DNA of 64,000 nt from Halomonas sp. 7T (GTDB taxonomy: Bacteria; Pseudomonadota; Gammaproteobacteria; Pseudomonadales; Halomonadaceae). Shown piece by piece: positions 9,187 to 20,226 of the stretch. Position 1 is the stretch's first letter. Each line of letters begins with the position of its first letter. Position numbers and translations under genes: made by a program. The stretch spans positions 2,542,001 to 2,606,000 of the forward strand of contig NZ_CP087112.1 in assembly GCF_025643255.1 (NCBI RefSeq), given 5' to 3'. The notes under the pieces were generated by a model. It saw only the letters and a program-made list of their open reading frames with translations. It was not told where the DNA came from and made no database searches.

Positions 9187-10701
9187 TTAGTTAGCCAGTA
9201 TCATGGCGTCTAGATCCAGCGACAGCGGGTCAAGCACTTCCGACCAGCTAAGATAAGGCGTGCTGCCACTGCCGTTTACTAACACGGTAAACACACCCCA
9301 CCGCCCCTGAGCGGTACGGAAATACCCCGCGATAGCGCGCACCGCAAAGGGTTGATTGAGTGTGCCGGTTTTCACCATGACATTGTTCTGAAAGGTAGGC
9401 GAGCCACGGCGTATAAATCGCATGACACCGTTGGCCGGGGACTGGAAAGACGCCACAAAGCTTGGAAACAGCGCACTTTGGCGAAACATCCCTTCCAGCA
9501 TTACGTTCACACCTTGGGCAGACGTGCGGTTGTCCGTGGTTAAACCGCTGCCGCTGGACAGTGTCAGCGGGCCGTGCCCTGGCAAGCTCTGGGCGTAGGC
9601 TTCAATGGCTTGACCCGCTTGGCGCAGCTGTGCCTGAGGGGTTTCCACCAGGTTCAGTGCCAGCACATCGGCCATGTAGTTATTGGAGTAGTTCATGGTG
9701 CGCAGCAACAGCTCTTGCAGCGGCATGCTATCCACCGCGGCTAGCCGCTTGGCGCCTGCTGGGCGGGTACTGCTGACTCGCCACGGGTCGCGTACGGCAA
9801 TACCCGCCTGGTTGAGCATACTTAGCAGCACTTGGGCGGTTTTTTCGGCAGCATCCCCTGCGCCGCGATAAACGTCTCGGGCGGATGCATTGGTCGAAAT
9901 TTGCCCCGTCAGGCGCATCACATCGCCACGCTCATCGGTAATACGCTCAGCACTAATTTCCGTGCCGCTATTGGCTGGCTGAGTCACCACCTGATTATCG
10001 ATCGCAATCAACGGTTGCGGGCTGTCACATAGCCCCACCCGGGCGGGCTCTCCCGCGACGTTAGCAGGCGCTACGTTGACACACCAGGTACCAAAGTTGA
10101 CCCCCGCCGAGGTAAGCGGCGCGCTATAGGCATTGGCTACCCGATTGCGTGCATTACAGCGATCGGTCGTAAGACACTCCACCGGGCCAAAGCGCCACTG
10201 ACTAATCACTAAAGCGCCATCGACCTCGCGCACCCCGGAAAGCTGAAGACGCTGTACAAGGCGCCATAAATCTTCGGTGGTCAGGCCCGGGTCTCCGCCG
10301 CCTTCAAACACCAAGTCACCGCGCAGCACGCCGCTATCCACAGCGCCCGCGCTCACCAGTTGGCTGGTAAAGCGATGCTGAGGGCCATAGCGATTAAGCG
10401 CCGCCGCTGCTAAATACGCCTTGGTAACCGAAGCAGGAGAGAGCTGCCGCTCGGGATTAAGGCTGCCCAACAGAGCATTACTGCCAGTGTCTGCATCCAG
10501 CAAGCGCGCTTCAGCACTGATCGAAAAGCCTTTATTTTGTAGCTGGCTTAAGCGGCTAAAGTCGGCGAACAGCGTGGTGCTGACGCTCAACGTCGCTACG
10601 GCGACGCTAGCCACCATTATCCCCCGCAGCCAGCCTGCGGGAGAGACCAACAAGCGCTTAGCTCGGCCGTTAACACGGTAGTTACCCATCCAGTAGGTCA
10701 C
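9187..10701 (-). CDS. dacB: D-alanyl-D-alanine carboxypeptidase/endopeptidase, PBP4 type (S13)
   Basis: A 504-residue periplasmic penicillin-binding protein of peptidase family S13, which trims peptidoglycan cross-bridges. The three active-site motifs are in order: SVTK within LSPASVTKAYLAAAAL (about residue 92), SNN within NYSNNYMADVLAL, and KTG within VMVKTGTLNQPF. An N-terminal signal or anchor segment lies at about residues 25-48 after a basic stretch. The start is a GTG at 10701 with GAGG about ten bases upstream; an ATG four codons inside (10689) lacks a visible site. The SMR gene ends 11 bases upstream. The two cysteines around VECLTTDRCNARNRV may form a disulfide. Confidence 0.92.
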   Translation of the reverse strand: MTYWMGNYRVNGRAKRLLVSPAGWLRGIMVASVAVATLSVSTTLFADFSRLSQLQNKGFSISAEARLLDADTGSNALLGSLNPERQLSPASVTKAYLAAAALNRYGPQHRFTSQLVSAGAVDSGVLRGDLVFEGGGDPGLTTEDLWRLVQRLQLSGVREVDGALVISQWRFGPVECLTTDRCNARNRVANAYSAPLTSAGVNFGTWCVNVAPANVAGEPARVGLCDSPQPLIAIDNQVVTQPANSGTEISAERITDERGDVMRLTGQISTNASARDVYRGAGDAAEKTAQVLLSMLNQAGIAVRDPWRVSSTRPAGAKRLAAVDSMPLQELLLRTMNYSNNYMADVLALNLVETPQAQLRQAGQAIEAYAQSLPGHGPLTLSSGSGLTTDNRTSAQGVNVMLEGMFRQSALFPSFVASFQSPANGVMRFIRRGSPTFQNNVMVKTGTLNQPFAVRAIAGYFRTAQGRWGVFTVLVNGSGSTPYLSWSEVLDPLSLDLDAMILAN

Positions 10702-10712
10702 GTTCAGCTACC

Positions 10713-11042
10713 TCAATGCACGTTCATTTTGGAGAACACTTGCAGCGTGACAACGCCCGCTACAATCAGGCTAATCCCAATAACGGCAGGCACGTCAGGC
10801 TTTTCACCGAAGGCCACTATGCCCACAAGCGTCACCAATACAATACCCAACCCCGCCCAAATGGCGTAAGCAATGCCCACTGGCAGTGTGCGTAGCACTA
10901 AGCTCAGTAGATAAAACGCCACGCCATAGCCTACCACTACGAGTAAGCTAGGCAGGGGGCGTGTAAACCCCATTGAGGCTTTTAGCGCGCTGGTTGCCAT
11001 CACCTCAGCCATAATAGCCAAGGTTAGAAAAATAAAGGTCAT
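10713..11042 (-). CDS. Small multidrug resistance (SMR) efflux protein, EmrE-like
   Basis: A 109-residue, four-helix proton-coupled exporter that should work as an antiparallel dimer. The essential membrane glutamate is Glu13 in AIMAEVMATSALKAS. The family block PVGIAYAIWAGLGIVLVTLVG includes the conserved tryptophan that packs on aromatic cations. The alignment by eye to E. coli EmrE is good along the whole length (GFTRPLPSL, then GISLIVAGVV near the end), so this is the Qac/Emr branch and not the SugE/Gdx guanidinium branch. The start overlaps the stop of the TrmB-like gene by four bases (ATGA), which indicates translational coupling. Confidence 0.92.
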   Translation of the reverse strand: MTFIFLTLAIMAEVMATSALKASMGFTRPLPSLLVVVGYGVAFYLLSLVLRTLPVGIAYAIWAGLGIVLVTLVGIVAFGEKPDVPAVIGISLIVAGVVTLQVFSKMNVH

Positions 11043-11704
11043 GTCCGCTCCAGTTCAATGCATAAACGCCATAGCGTTTGGCCACTTTGATGGTACTTCG
11101 CTTCAAAGGGGGTCAAATAATCGCTGTTGGGTGAAAAAACACTCACCGCAGCTTGCCGCCCTGTTACTTGCGCTACTGCCAACGCAAACTCCTCCACATA
11201 GAGCCGCCAGTTAGAGCGCACTTCTAATACGCCTCCTAATGCCAACACGGTGGGCAGCACGGGGTGCCCATGCCAGCGCATTTTTAAGTGCGCCCCTTTT
11301 GGGTAGGGGTTGGGGTAAAGCAAATAGTGGCGCTCAGGCGCCCAGCCTGCTTGCTCGGCTAGGCGCCAAAAATCGACGAGATCCGCTCGCACCAACCGTG
11401 CGTTAGCCGGCAAGTCACCATGATCACGCCCTAAACGATCCTCGCTACGGTCAACGCCAATAACAGCATGCTGAGGATAGCGTTCTGCCAAGCGGCGAGT
11501 AGATAATCCAACGCCACAACCGGCATCTAATATCAGCGGCGATTGGCGCTGCTGATACCAAGCCTGCACATCTTCGAACGCCTGATGGGTATGCGCTGCA
11601 ATCGGCTTGCGCAGCGGATTCTCCAGCGCACGGGCCACCCGACGCGCCAAATCGTGATGCGGGCCTGGCTGATTGGAAATCACTGGTCGCGAATTGTGCT
11701 GCAT
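11039..11704 (-). CDS. TrmB-like SAM-dependent methyltransferase
   Basis: A 221-residue class I methyltransferase. The SAM-binding motif I is ILDAGCGVGLSTRRLA, followed by VIGVDRSEDRL. The motif YLLYPNPYPK matches the position of the FPDPWPK block of tRNA (guanine46-N7) methyltransferase TrmB, and FEAKYHQSGQ near the end matches the TrmB T-x-E-x-K region. The sequence diverges enough from standard TrmB that this is probably a paralogue; a canonical trmB would be expected elsewhere. The start at 11704 has AGGGG six bases upstream; the longer frame reaching 11875 would run into the opposite promoter region. First gene of the minus-strand run down to glnE. Confidence 0.8.
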   Translation of the reverse strand: MQHNSRPVISNQPGPHHDLARRVARALENPLRKPIAAHTHQAFEDVQAWYQQRQSPLILDAGCGVGLSTRRLAERYPQHAVIGVDRSEDRLGRDHGDLPANARLVRADLVDFWRLAEQAGWAPERHYLLYPNPYPKGAHLKMRWHGHPVLPTVLALGGVLEVRSNWRLYVEEFALAVAQVTGRQAAVSVFSPNSDYLTPFEAKYHQSGQTLWRLCIELERT

Positions 11705-11887
11705 GCCATCCCCTGCTGGAAAAAGGCGTGATTCTACCAGTCTGCAACGCATGCGGCATGACGCCGTTGCACGCCCGGTGCTATGATCACGTCTGAGATA
11801 TCTAATTAAGCGCGGATGAACAGCCTGTTTCGGTGTGCATCTGCCAATAACTGTTACTACAAACCACCGCACCACGAGGAATCCGGC

Positions 11888-14289
<2,402 letters not shown>

Positions 14290-14311
14290 CTACTGACATT
14301 GTTGAGTAAAA

Positions 14312-14337
14312 CACTCGGGTATTGGCCTACCCGAGTG
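14312..14337. terminator. Stem-loop downstream of coaD
   Basis: Perfect ten-base inverted repeat CACTCGGGTA / TACCCGAGTG with a six-base loop, 22 bases after the coaD stop and 24 before the ferredoxin start. No T tract follows, so it may attenuate rather than fully end transcription. Confidence 0.5.
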
Positions 14338-14352
14338 AATTGCCATTCGTGA

Positions 14353-14610
<258 letters not shown>

Positions 14611-14619
14611 CGCCACCTC

Positions 14620-15921
14620 GTGCGTATTTGGACCCTCGCTTGGCCCATCATTCTCTCCAATATCACTGTTCCCTTACTGGGGCTGGTGGATACCGCCGTG
14701 GTGGGGCACCTGCCCGACTCCCGCTATCTCGCCGGGGTTACCCTCGGCGCTACGCTGTTTAGCTTCCTCTATTGGGGCTTTGGGTTTCTGCGCATGGGCA
14801 CCACCGGCCTTGTGGCCCAAGCGATTGGCCGCGAAAGCGACAGCGATGTGCGCAACCTACTAGGCCAATCGCTGATCATGGCGGGTGTTATTGGCACACT
14901 ACTTATCGTGCTGGGTTCACCGCTGATTTCCCTGGGGCTTTGGCTACTCGATGGGAGTGACGCAGCCACGCCTCTGGCGCGTGAGTATGCTGAGATCCGC
15001 CTGTGGTCGGCGCCAGCAGTGCTGGCTAACTACGCGATTCTGGGCTGGTTTTTGGGCCAGCAAAACTCGCGAGTCACGCTGATGATCTTGCTGCTCACCA
15101 ATAGCGTTAATATCGTGCTCGACCTGTGGTTTGTGATCGGGCTGGGCATGACCAGCAACGGTGTTGCGCTGGCCAGCGTGATTGCCGATTACAGCGCCCT
15201 CGCCTTTGGCGCCGCTTTGGTGCTGAACCAGCTTGGCCATTTAGAAGGCGCCTTTCAGCGCCAGCGGTTGTTGGTGCTGTCAGCGTACTCGGCGCTATTC
15301 AACGTTAATGCCAACCTCTTTGTGCGCACCCTGGGCCTTTTATTTGCTATGGCGTTTTTTACCGCTCAAGGTGCCCGCCAGGGCGATACGGTACTCGCCG
15401 CCAACGCTGTATTGCTGCAATTTATTATGCTCACCAGCTATGCGCTGGATGGTTTTGCCCACGCTGCAGAGTCACTAGTGGGCCGCGCCTATGGGCGGCG
15501 TAACTGGCAAGAATTTGCCAACACGGTGCGCGCAACCGCCCGGTTCTCGTTCTGGACGGCTGCGGCGGCCGCGCTGGTCTTCGCCTTCGGCGGCAATAGC
15601 CTTATTGCACTGCTCACCGGGCTAGAGGAGGTACGCGCCACCGCGGCTAGGTACCTGCCCTGGATGGTGGTCATGCCGCTGCTGGCAGTCTGGAGTTATC
15701 TACTTGACGGGGTGTTCATTGGCACGTCTGCCGTGCGTGAAATGCGCAATAGTATTTTCATTGGCCTAGCGATTTATCTGCCTACTTGGTGGCTTACCCT
15801 AGGCTTAGGCAATCACGGGCTATGGCTCGCTTTTACCCTTTTCACCCTGGCTCGTTCTGCTGTACTCATTGGCTACTATCGCCACTACCGCCATACCCGC
15901 TGGCGCTCTGAATCTGCTTAA
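14620..15921 (+). CDS. dinF: MATE family efflux transporter, DinF subfamily
   Basis: A 433-residue, twelve-helix multidrug and toxin extrusion protein, probably cation-coupled. The start region RIWTLAWPIILSNITVPLLGLVDTAVVGHL is characteristic of the DinF branch. The pseudo-repeat at mid-protein and the segment YALDGFAHAAESLVGRAYG also match. Translation begins at a GTG at 14620, the only good start after the ferredoxin stop nine bases upstream; no strong ribosome binding site is visible, so coupling to the ferredoxin gene is likely. The exported compound is unknown. Confidence 0.9.
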   Translation: MRIWTLAWPIILSNITVPLLGLVDTAVVGHLPDSRYLAGVTLGATLFSFLYWGFGFLRMGTTGLVAQAIGRESDSDVRNLLGQSLIMAGVIGTLLIVLGSPLISLGLWLLDGSDAATPLAREYAEIRLWSAPAVLANYAILGWFLGQQNSRVTLMILLLTNSVNIVLDLWFVIGLGMTSNGVALASVIADYSALAFGAALVLNQLGHLEGAFQRQRLLVLSAYSALFNVNANLFVRTLGLLFAMAFFTAQGARQGDTVLAANAVLLQFIMLTSYALDGFAHAAESLVGRAYGRRNWQEFANTVRATARFSFWTAAAAALVFAFGGNSLIALLTGLEEVRATAARYLPWMVVMPLLAVWSYLLDGVFIGTSAVREMRNSIFIGLAIYLPTWWLTLGLGNHGLWLAFTLFTLARSAVLIGYYRHYRHTRWRSESA

Positions 15922-16077
15922 TTAACCGACCGTTGAAGCCTGCAACGTTTGGTTTGCTCTGGCTGCGCTAACGTAACGTTAGGCGTCTGTATATGCTACC
16001 TGACGATAGATGAAAAATACGGCACGCCCCCGTATATTAGCATCGCACTTCCTAATAACGATTATAGCGAGCACTCC

Positions 16078-17388
16078 ATGTTAAAATTTATCTCCAAGCC
16101 AGCGGTGAAACTGGTCGAGCGCTATTTGCCCGACCCCTATATCTTTGTCCTTCTACTAACGCTGATCGCAGCGATTGCCGCCATCGCCGTGGAACGCCAA
16201 ACGCCTCTGGCCGTTCTGCGCATGTGGGGTGACGGTTTCTGGAACCTGCTCACCTTCTCTATGCAGATGCTGCTAGTGTTGGTCACCGGCTTTATGCTGG
16301 CTAGCTCCCCCCCGATCAAACGCTTCCTGCAAAAAATTGCCAGCACCGCCAAAAGCCCGGGCGGCGCAATTATCTTGGTGACGCTGGTATCGCTTGCGGC
16401 TAGCTGGATCAACTGGGGCTTCGGGCTGGTGGTTGGCGCCCTATTCGCCAAAGAATTGGCCCGCGTGATTCGCGTCGACTACCGCCTACTGGTTGCCAGT
16501 GCGTACTCAGGCTTTGTGGTATGGCACGGCGGTTTAGCCGGCTCGGTACCTCTCACCATTGCCACCGAGGGTCATTTTTCGGCTGACCAAATTGGCATTA
16601 TCGGTACCGGCTCGACTATTTTTGCCTTTTTTAACTTAGCCATTGTGCTTTGCTTGTTTATCGCGGTTCCGCTGGTCAACCGTATGATGCTGCCCGATGA
16701 AAAAGACAGCGTTTATATCGATACCAAGCTGCTTGATGATGAACCAGAGACGCAGGGCCGTATTACCCGCCCGGCAGAAAAACTTGAAAACAGTATGCCG
16801 CTTGCCCTCATGGTAGGCGTCCCTGGTTTGCTATTTCTGCTGGATCACTTTTTATTACGTGACGGCGGCTTAAACTTAAACGTTGTTAACTTCCTGTTTC
16901 TCTTCTTAGCGATTGTGCTTCACCGCACGCCGCGCAACTTGCTTAACAGCCTGAATGAAGCGATTAAAGGCGGGGCAGGTATCGTCATTCAGTTCCCGTT
17001 CTACGCGGGCATCATGGCGATTATGGTGCAGTCCGGTTTAGCACAAAGCATGTCTGAGTGGTTGGTCTCCTTTGCTACTGCTACCTCGCTGCCCTTCTGG
17101 TCGTTCCTAAGCGCTGGCATTGTGAACCTGTTCGTCCCTTCCGGTGGTGGCCAGTGGGCGGTGCAAGCTCCGGTGATGCTGCCCGCGGCAGAAGCGCTAG
17201 GCGCTGATATTCCACGTATTGCCATGGCAGTGGCCTGGGGCGATGCTTGGACCAACCTGCTGCAACCTTTCTGGGCCCTACCGGTACTGGCGATTGCGGG
17301 ATTGAAGGCCAAGGACATCATGGGCTTCTGCCTGGTTCAGCTATTGATTACCGGCATTATCATCTCGGTTGGCTTAGTCTGGTTCTAA
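16078..17388 (+). CDS. Short-chain fatty acid transporter, AtoE family
   Basis: A 436-residue membrane protein of the AtoE / SCFA_trans family, predicted to take up acetoacetate, butyrate or similar short-chain acids. It has about ten to twelve hydrophobic segments. Landmarks are ASWINWGFGLVVGALFAKEL, YSGFVVWHGGLAGSVPLTI and FVPSGGGQWAVQAPV, which is very conserved in the family. The start chosen is the ATG at 16078 (MLKFISKPAVKLVERYLPD), where family similarity begins; the frame is open to 15949 but the extra residues are unlike the family. It is followed by a terminator and then a thioesterase gene. Confidence 0.9.
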   Translation: MLKFISKPAVKLVERYLPDPYIFVLLLTLIAAIAAIAVERQTPLAVLRMWGDGFWNLLTFSMQMLLVLVTGFMLASSPPIKRFLQKIASTAKSPGGAIILVTLVSLAASWINWGFGLVVGALFAKELARVIRVDYRLLVASAYSGFVVWHGGLAGSVPLTIATEGHFSADQIGIIGTGSTIFAFFNLAIVLCLFIAVPLVNRMMLPDEKDSVYIDTKLLDDEPETQGRITRPAEKLENSMPLALMVGVPGLLFLLDHFLLRDGGLNLNVVNFLFLFLAIVLHRTPRNLLNSLNEAIKGGAGIVIQFPFYAGIMAIMVQSGLAQSMSEWLVSFATATSLPFWSFLSAGIVNLFVPSGGGQWAVQAPVMLPAAEALGADIPRIAMAVAWGDAWTNLLQPFWALPVLAIAGLKAKDIMGFCLVQLLITGIIISVGLVWF

Positions 17389-17420
17389 GCTCTATACCTT
17401 TAAAGGCCCCTTTCACTATC

Positions 17421-17450
17421 ATGCCCGCCCACTCATGGGCGGGCATTTTC
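17421..17450. terminator. Intrinsic terminator after the fatty acid transporter gene
   Basis: Stem ATGCCCGCCC (17421-17430) with GGGCGGGCAT (17437-17446), a six-base loop and a short T run. Confidence 0.8.
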
Positions 17451-17468
17451 AACTGATAAGGCTCTACC

Positions 17469-17996
17469 ATGTCGACAACACCGAACTCAGAACACAGCGC
17501 CCTACCCGGCCAGCATGAGCTCTCTATGACGGTGCTTATGACACCCGATATGGCAAACTTCAGCGGGAAAGTGCATGGCGGTGCTATCCTTAAAAAGCTT
17601 GATGAAGTGGCCTACGCTTGTGCCAGCCGCTACTCTGGTCATTATGTCGTTACGCTCTCGGTGGATCAGGTGCTGTTTAAACAGCCTATTCACGTCGGCG
17701 AGTTAGTGACCTTTCTCGCTAGCGTTAACCACGTGGGACGCTCCTCCATGGAGATAGGCGTTAAGGTCGTAGCTGAAGATATACGCCAAAAGCTGATTCG
17801 CCACACCAATAGCTGCTACCTCACCATGGTAGCGGTCAATGCCGACGGGAAACCCGCTAAAGTACCGCCTTTAGCGCTGGAAACCTCATTACAGAAACTA
17901 CGCTTTGACAAGGCAGCCCTGCGTAAGAAGCTGCGCAAACAGGCAGAAAAGGAAGAGCTACTAACCCAACAGCATCATCATCAGCTGAATTCCTAG
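17469..17996 (+). CDS. Acyl-CoA thioesterase, hotdog fold (YciA-like)
   Basis: A 175-residue 4HBT-family hydrolase that splits acyl-CoA into acid and CoA. The active-site region is MANFSGKVHGGAILKKLDEV, with the HGG and acidic residues typical of YciA/cytosolic thioesterases, followed by VTLSVDQVLFKQPIHVGELV. A charged C-terminal tail (KAALRKKLRKQAEKEEL) probably forms a coiled helix. Placement after a short-chain fatty acid carrier suggests a shared role in acyl-chain turnover, but the terminator between them argues for separate transcripts. Confidence 0.9.
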   Translation: MSTTPNSEHSALPGQHELSMTVLMTPDMANFSGKVHGGAILKKLDEVAYACASRYSGHYVVTLSVDQVLFKQPIHVGELVTFLASVNHVGRSSMEIGVKVVAEDIRQKLIRHTNSCYLTMVAVNADGKPAKVPPLALETSLQKLRFDKAALRKKLRKQAEKEELLTQQHHHQLNS

Positions 17997-18036
17997 CCCC
18001 TTGTTCACTCCCTTAATGTTATGACAAGGAGTCTCT

Positions 18037-19041
18037 ATGCCTGCCAAGGAGCGCTACCCAAACCTGCCTAAAGCCGTTGAATATGCGCATATCGGCTGGG
18101 ATTTTTTAATTCTTGCAGCGGTTATTATTAATTTAAGCCTACTGTTATTCGACTCACTGTTCCTACTTGATCCCATCAACCAAACCATTGCTTCTATTGC
18201 GCCAGGTTTCCACACTTTTTACGATACGGCGATTCACAGTCGCTTTATTGCGATTGACCTCTATTTTGTGGCTTTTTTCGTCGCCGACGTGCTGCTGGGC
18301 TGGGCAGTCGCCATTGCCGAGCGACGCTATCATCGCTGGTTCTTTTACCCCTTCATTCATTGGTATGACGTACTTGGATGCATCCCGTTAAGTGGCTTCC
18401 GCTGGCTGCGTGTCCTGCGTGTGGTATCGCTACTGAATAGGTTGCACCGCCTGCGGATCATCGATGTTACGCGCTGGACGAGCTACCAGTTTGTCGCTAA
18501 GTATTACGATATCTTGTTAGAAGAGCTTTCCGATCGCATTGCACTGCGTCTACTGGGTAACGTTCAGCATCAGATTGTCGCCAGCGACTCGCTGACCGAG
18601 CAAGTCATCGACCGAGTTGTAATGCCCCGCAAAGACCAACTCATTCGCGAAATTTCCCAACGGCTGGAAAGCACTGTCGGCCAAGCCTACCAACAGAACC
18701 GCACCGCCATTATGAAGGCCATCGATGAGCTGGTGAGCCGCACACTGCGGGAGAGTCCCGAAATCCAGAAACTGCACCGCCTGCCCATGGGGCAAACGGC
18801 GTCCAACGCCATGCAGGCATCACTCAGCGGGGTTGCCCAACGCCTCGTGGATGAGCTGGCCTTGGGCATTCACTCGCCGGAATTCCGCCAGCTTATCGAA
18901 CAAACCGCAGAGAGCGGCTTTGAGAGCTGGCTAACCGTCGATGAAGGCAGCGCCCATGTCACCGAGCAAGTGCTTTACGACATGATCGAAATGCTCAAAG
19001 AACAGGTCCGTCTCCAACGCTGGAAGGGACGCTATGAGTAA
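18037..19041 (+). CDS. Voltage-sensor-like membrane protein without a pore domain
   Basis: A 334-residue protein. The first 145 residues look like the four-helix sensor of voltage-gated channels: S1 at about 20-44, S2 at 71-94 with Asp74 and Asp84, S3 at 101-118 with Asp111, and S4 at 121-140 with basic residues at three-residue steps (Arg122, Arg125, Arg128, then Arg135, Arg138, Arg140). No pore helices or selectivity filter follow. The remaining 190 residues are soluble, mostly helical and charged, ending in KEQVRLQRWKGRYE. AAGGAG precedes the start. It overlaps lysE by eight bases. Similar proteins are usually annotated as hypothetical or ion transporter-like; the function is unknown. Confidence 0.7.
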   Translation: MPAKERYPNLPKAVEYAHIGWDFLILAAVIINLSLLLFDSLFLLDPINQTIASIAPGFHTFYDTAIHSRFIAIDLYFVAFFVADVLLGWAVAIAERRYHRWFFYPFIHWYDVLGCIPLSGFRWLRVLRVVSLLNRLHRLRIIDVTRWTSYQFVAKYYDILLEELSDRIALRLLGNVQHQIVASDSLTEQVIDRVVMPRKDQLIREISQRLESTVGQAYQQNRTAIMKAIDELVSRTLRESPEIQKLHRLPMGQTASNAMQASLSGVAQRLVDELALGIHSPEFRQLIEQTAESGFESWLTVDEGSAHVTEQVLYDMIEMLKEQVRLQRWKGRYE

Positions 19042-19639
19042 CGAATGGCTGATTCTTGGCCCTGCAGCGCTTTATATGATGTCGATGACCCTAACGCCCG
19101 GGCCTAACAACATCATGCTTACCGCCTCGGGCGCTAACTTTGGCTTTCGACGTACACTGCCGCATATGTGGGGAATTTTGGGGGGCTGCTTTTTACTGTT
19201 TGCCAGCATTGCACTTGGGCTTGGCGTACTGTTTGAACGCTTTCCGGTGGTACAAACTACGCTTCGCTGGGTGGGTAGCGCCTACTTGCTCTACTTAGCG
19301 TGGAAAATTGCCACGGCGCCACCGCCCAACTTACAGAGCAGCCTTCACGCCGTGCCACTGACGTTTTGGCAGGCGGCCATGTTCCAGTTTGCCAACCCAA
19401 AAGCGTGGGTAATGGGGCTGGCACTAATGGCAGGCTTCCTACCGGAGAGCGGCCAGCCAGTGCTCAACGCGCTCGTACTGGCCGGTTTCGCGGAACTGGT
19501 GGCCCTGCCCTGCATTGCCCTATGGGCCGCCTTTGGCAGCGCCATCGGGCAATGGATCAGAAGTGACAGGGCATGGCGCGGGTTTAACATCACGATGGGC
19601 GTACTCACCGCCGCCTGCGTGTGGCTGATACTGCGTTAG
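19034..19639 (+). CDS. LysE/RhtB family amino acid exporter
   Basis: A 201-residue, roughly six-helix exporter. The N-terminal signature MTLTPGPNNIMLTASGANFG and the FQFANPKAWVMGLALMAGFLP block are standard for the LysE/RhtB superfamily, which exports lysine, homoserine, threonine or related compounds. It begins inside the last codons of the voltage-sensor-like gene (eight-base overlap), so the two are very likely translated from one message. Its stop overlaps, tail to tail, the stop of the I78 inhibitor gene on the other strand. The substrate is not assignable. Confidence 0.92.
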   Translation: MSNEWLILGPAALYMMSMTLTPGPNNIMLTASGANFGFRRTLPHMWGILGGCFLLFASIALGLGVLFERFPVVQTTLRWVGSAYLLYLAWKIATAPPPNLQSSLHAVPLTFWQAAMFQFANPKAWVMGLALMAGFLPESGQPVLNALVLAGFAELVALPCIALWAAFGSAIGQWIRSDRAWRGFNITMGVLTAACVWLILR

Positions 19640-19995
19640 CCACAACGTAGCGCTTCAATAGTATCGTCGCTGCCTAAATGGATATTTAGGCGATCTTCCC
19701 GGTAGTCCAAGGTGGCAGCGCTGCCGGGGCGAAGCACTCGCACTTGGCGAGCACCGCTCTCGCTTTGTAGCAGAGAGGCACTGGCTTCATTAAATGGTTC
19801 GCCCAGGGCATGCGCAACGGCACTGGCATCGCATGCCTGGGAGCCCGGCGCGGTTTGCTCTACCGAGGGTGGCTGTGGTGCGGCAACGTCATTGGGTGCG
19901 CTGGTACAGCCAGCCAACAGCAGTATGCCTAGCGCCCCACCTAAGCGTTTCATATGGCGTCGCATGATTGCCGTTAAGGCGTATCTTGACTTCAT
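19636..19995 (-). CDS. I78-family peptidase inhibitor lipoprotein
   Basis: A 119-residue lipoprotein; the lipobox is LLAGC, so the mature N terminus is the cysteine at residue 30. After a Pro/Ala-rich linker the mature domain matches the inhibitor I78 family: a Cys (ACDASAVAHALG), then RVLRPGSAATLDYREDRLNI and a final IEALRCG, with the two cysteines expected to bond. The family inhibits serine peptidases. The frame starts at 19995 with GAGG ten bases upstream; an internal ATG at 19953 would give a cleaner signal peptide but has no visible binding site. It probably protects the cell envelope from proteases. Its stop overlaps that of lysE. Confidence 0.82.
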   Translation of the reverse strand: MKSRYALTAIMRRHMKRLGGALGILLLAGCTSAPNDVAAPQPPSVEQTAPGSQACDASAVAHALGEPFNEASASLLQSESGARQVRVLRPGSAATLDYREDRLNIHLGSDDTIEALRCG

Positions 19996-20031
19996 TCGTG
20001 ATCTACCTCATGTGTCTCTTGTCTAATAGCA

Positions 20032-20063
20032 ATGTGGGCTAGGCATTGCTGCCTAGCCCACAT
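20032..20063. terminator. Perfect 14-base hairpin between two lipoprotein genes
   Basis: ATGTGGGCTAGGCA (20032-20045) and TGCCTAGCCCACAT (20050-20063) are exact reverse complements around a TTGC loop. It follows the entericidin-like gene on the minus strand and precedes the I78 gene. It lacks a strong T tract but is stable enough to end or attenuate transcription. Confidence 0.65.
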
Positions 20064-20091
20064 GCTTCATAGCAAACCGCTAGACCGAATC

Positions 20092-20226
20092 TTAGCTTGC
20101 GGCGTCCTGTACCGCTTTGCCACCCTCTTGAACATCCTGTCCTGCTCCTGCAATAGTATTACAGCCTGCTAGAGCGCCCGCAGTCATAAGCAGAATAAAG
20201 CTCGTCGCCAGTAATTTTTTCATCAT
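20092..20226 (-). CDS. Entericidin-like small lipoprotein
   Basis: A 44-residue peptide (43 if the second Met at 20223 is used), too short for routine gene finding. It begins MMKKLLATSFILLMTAGALA, followed by GCNTIAGAGQDVQEGGKAVQ and ends DAAS. This has the lipobox (ALAGC) and the amphipathic TIAGAGQDVQ.GG tail typical of EcnA/EcnB entericidins, which in E. coli form an osmotically regulated antidote/toxin pair. AAGGAG lies three bases before the first ATG and six before the second, which favours the second. Only one such gene is seen here, with no partner. Confidence 0.85.
   Translation of the reverse strand: MMKKLLATSFILLMTAGALAGCNTIAGAGQDVQEGGKAVQDAAS

Noticed and set aside
11816..11887. 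Longer start for the ketoacyl synthase
   Set aside because: The extra 24 residues are Cys/His/Asn-rich, have no ribosome site, and lie in the divergent promoter region; the TTG at 11888 has GAGGA.
15949..16077. Longer start for the fatty acid transporter
   Set aside because: Upstream residues do not resemble the family and hydrophobic segment 1 begins only after the ATG at 16078.
20092..20226. Entericidin-like gene as half of a toxin-antidote pair
   Set aside because: Only one entericidin-like frame is present, with no second copy on either side, so a pair is not supported.
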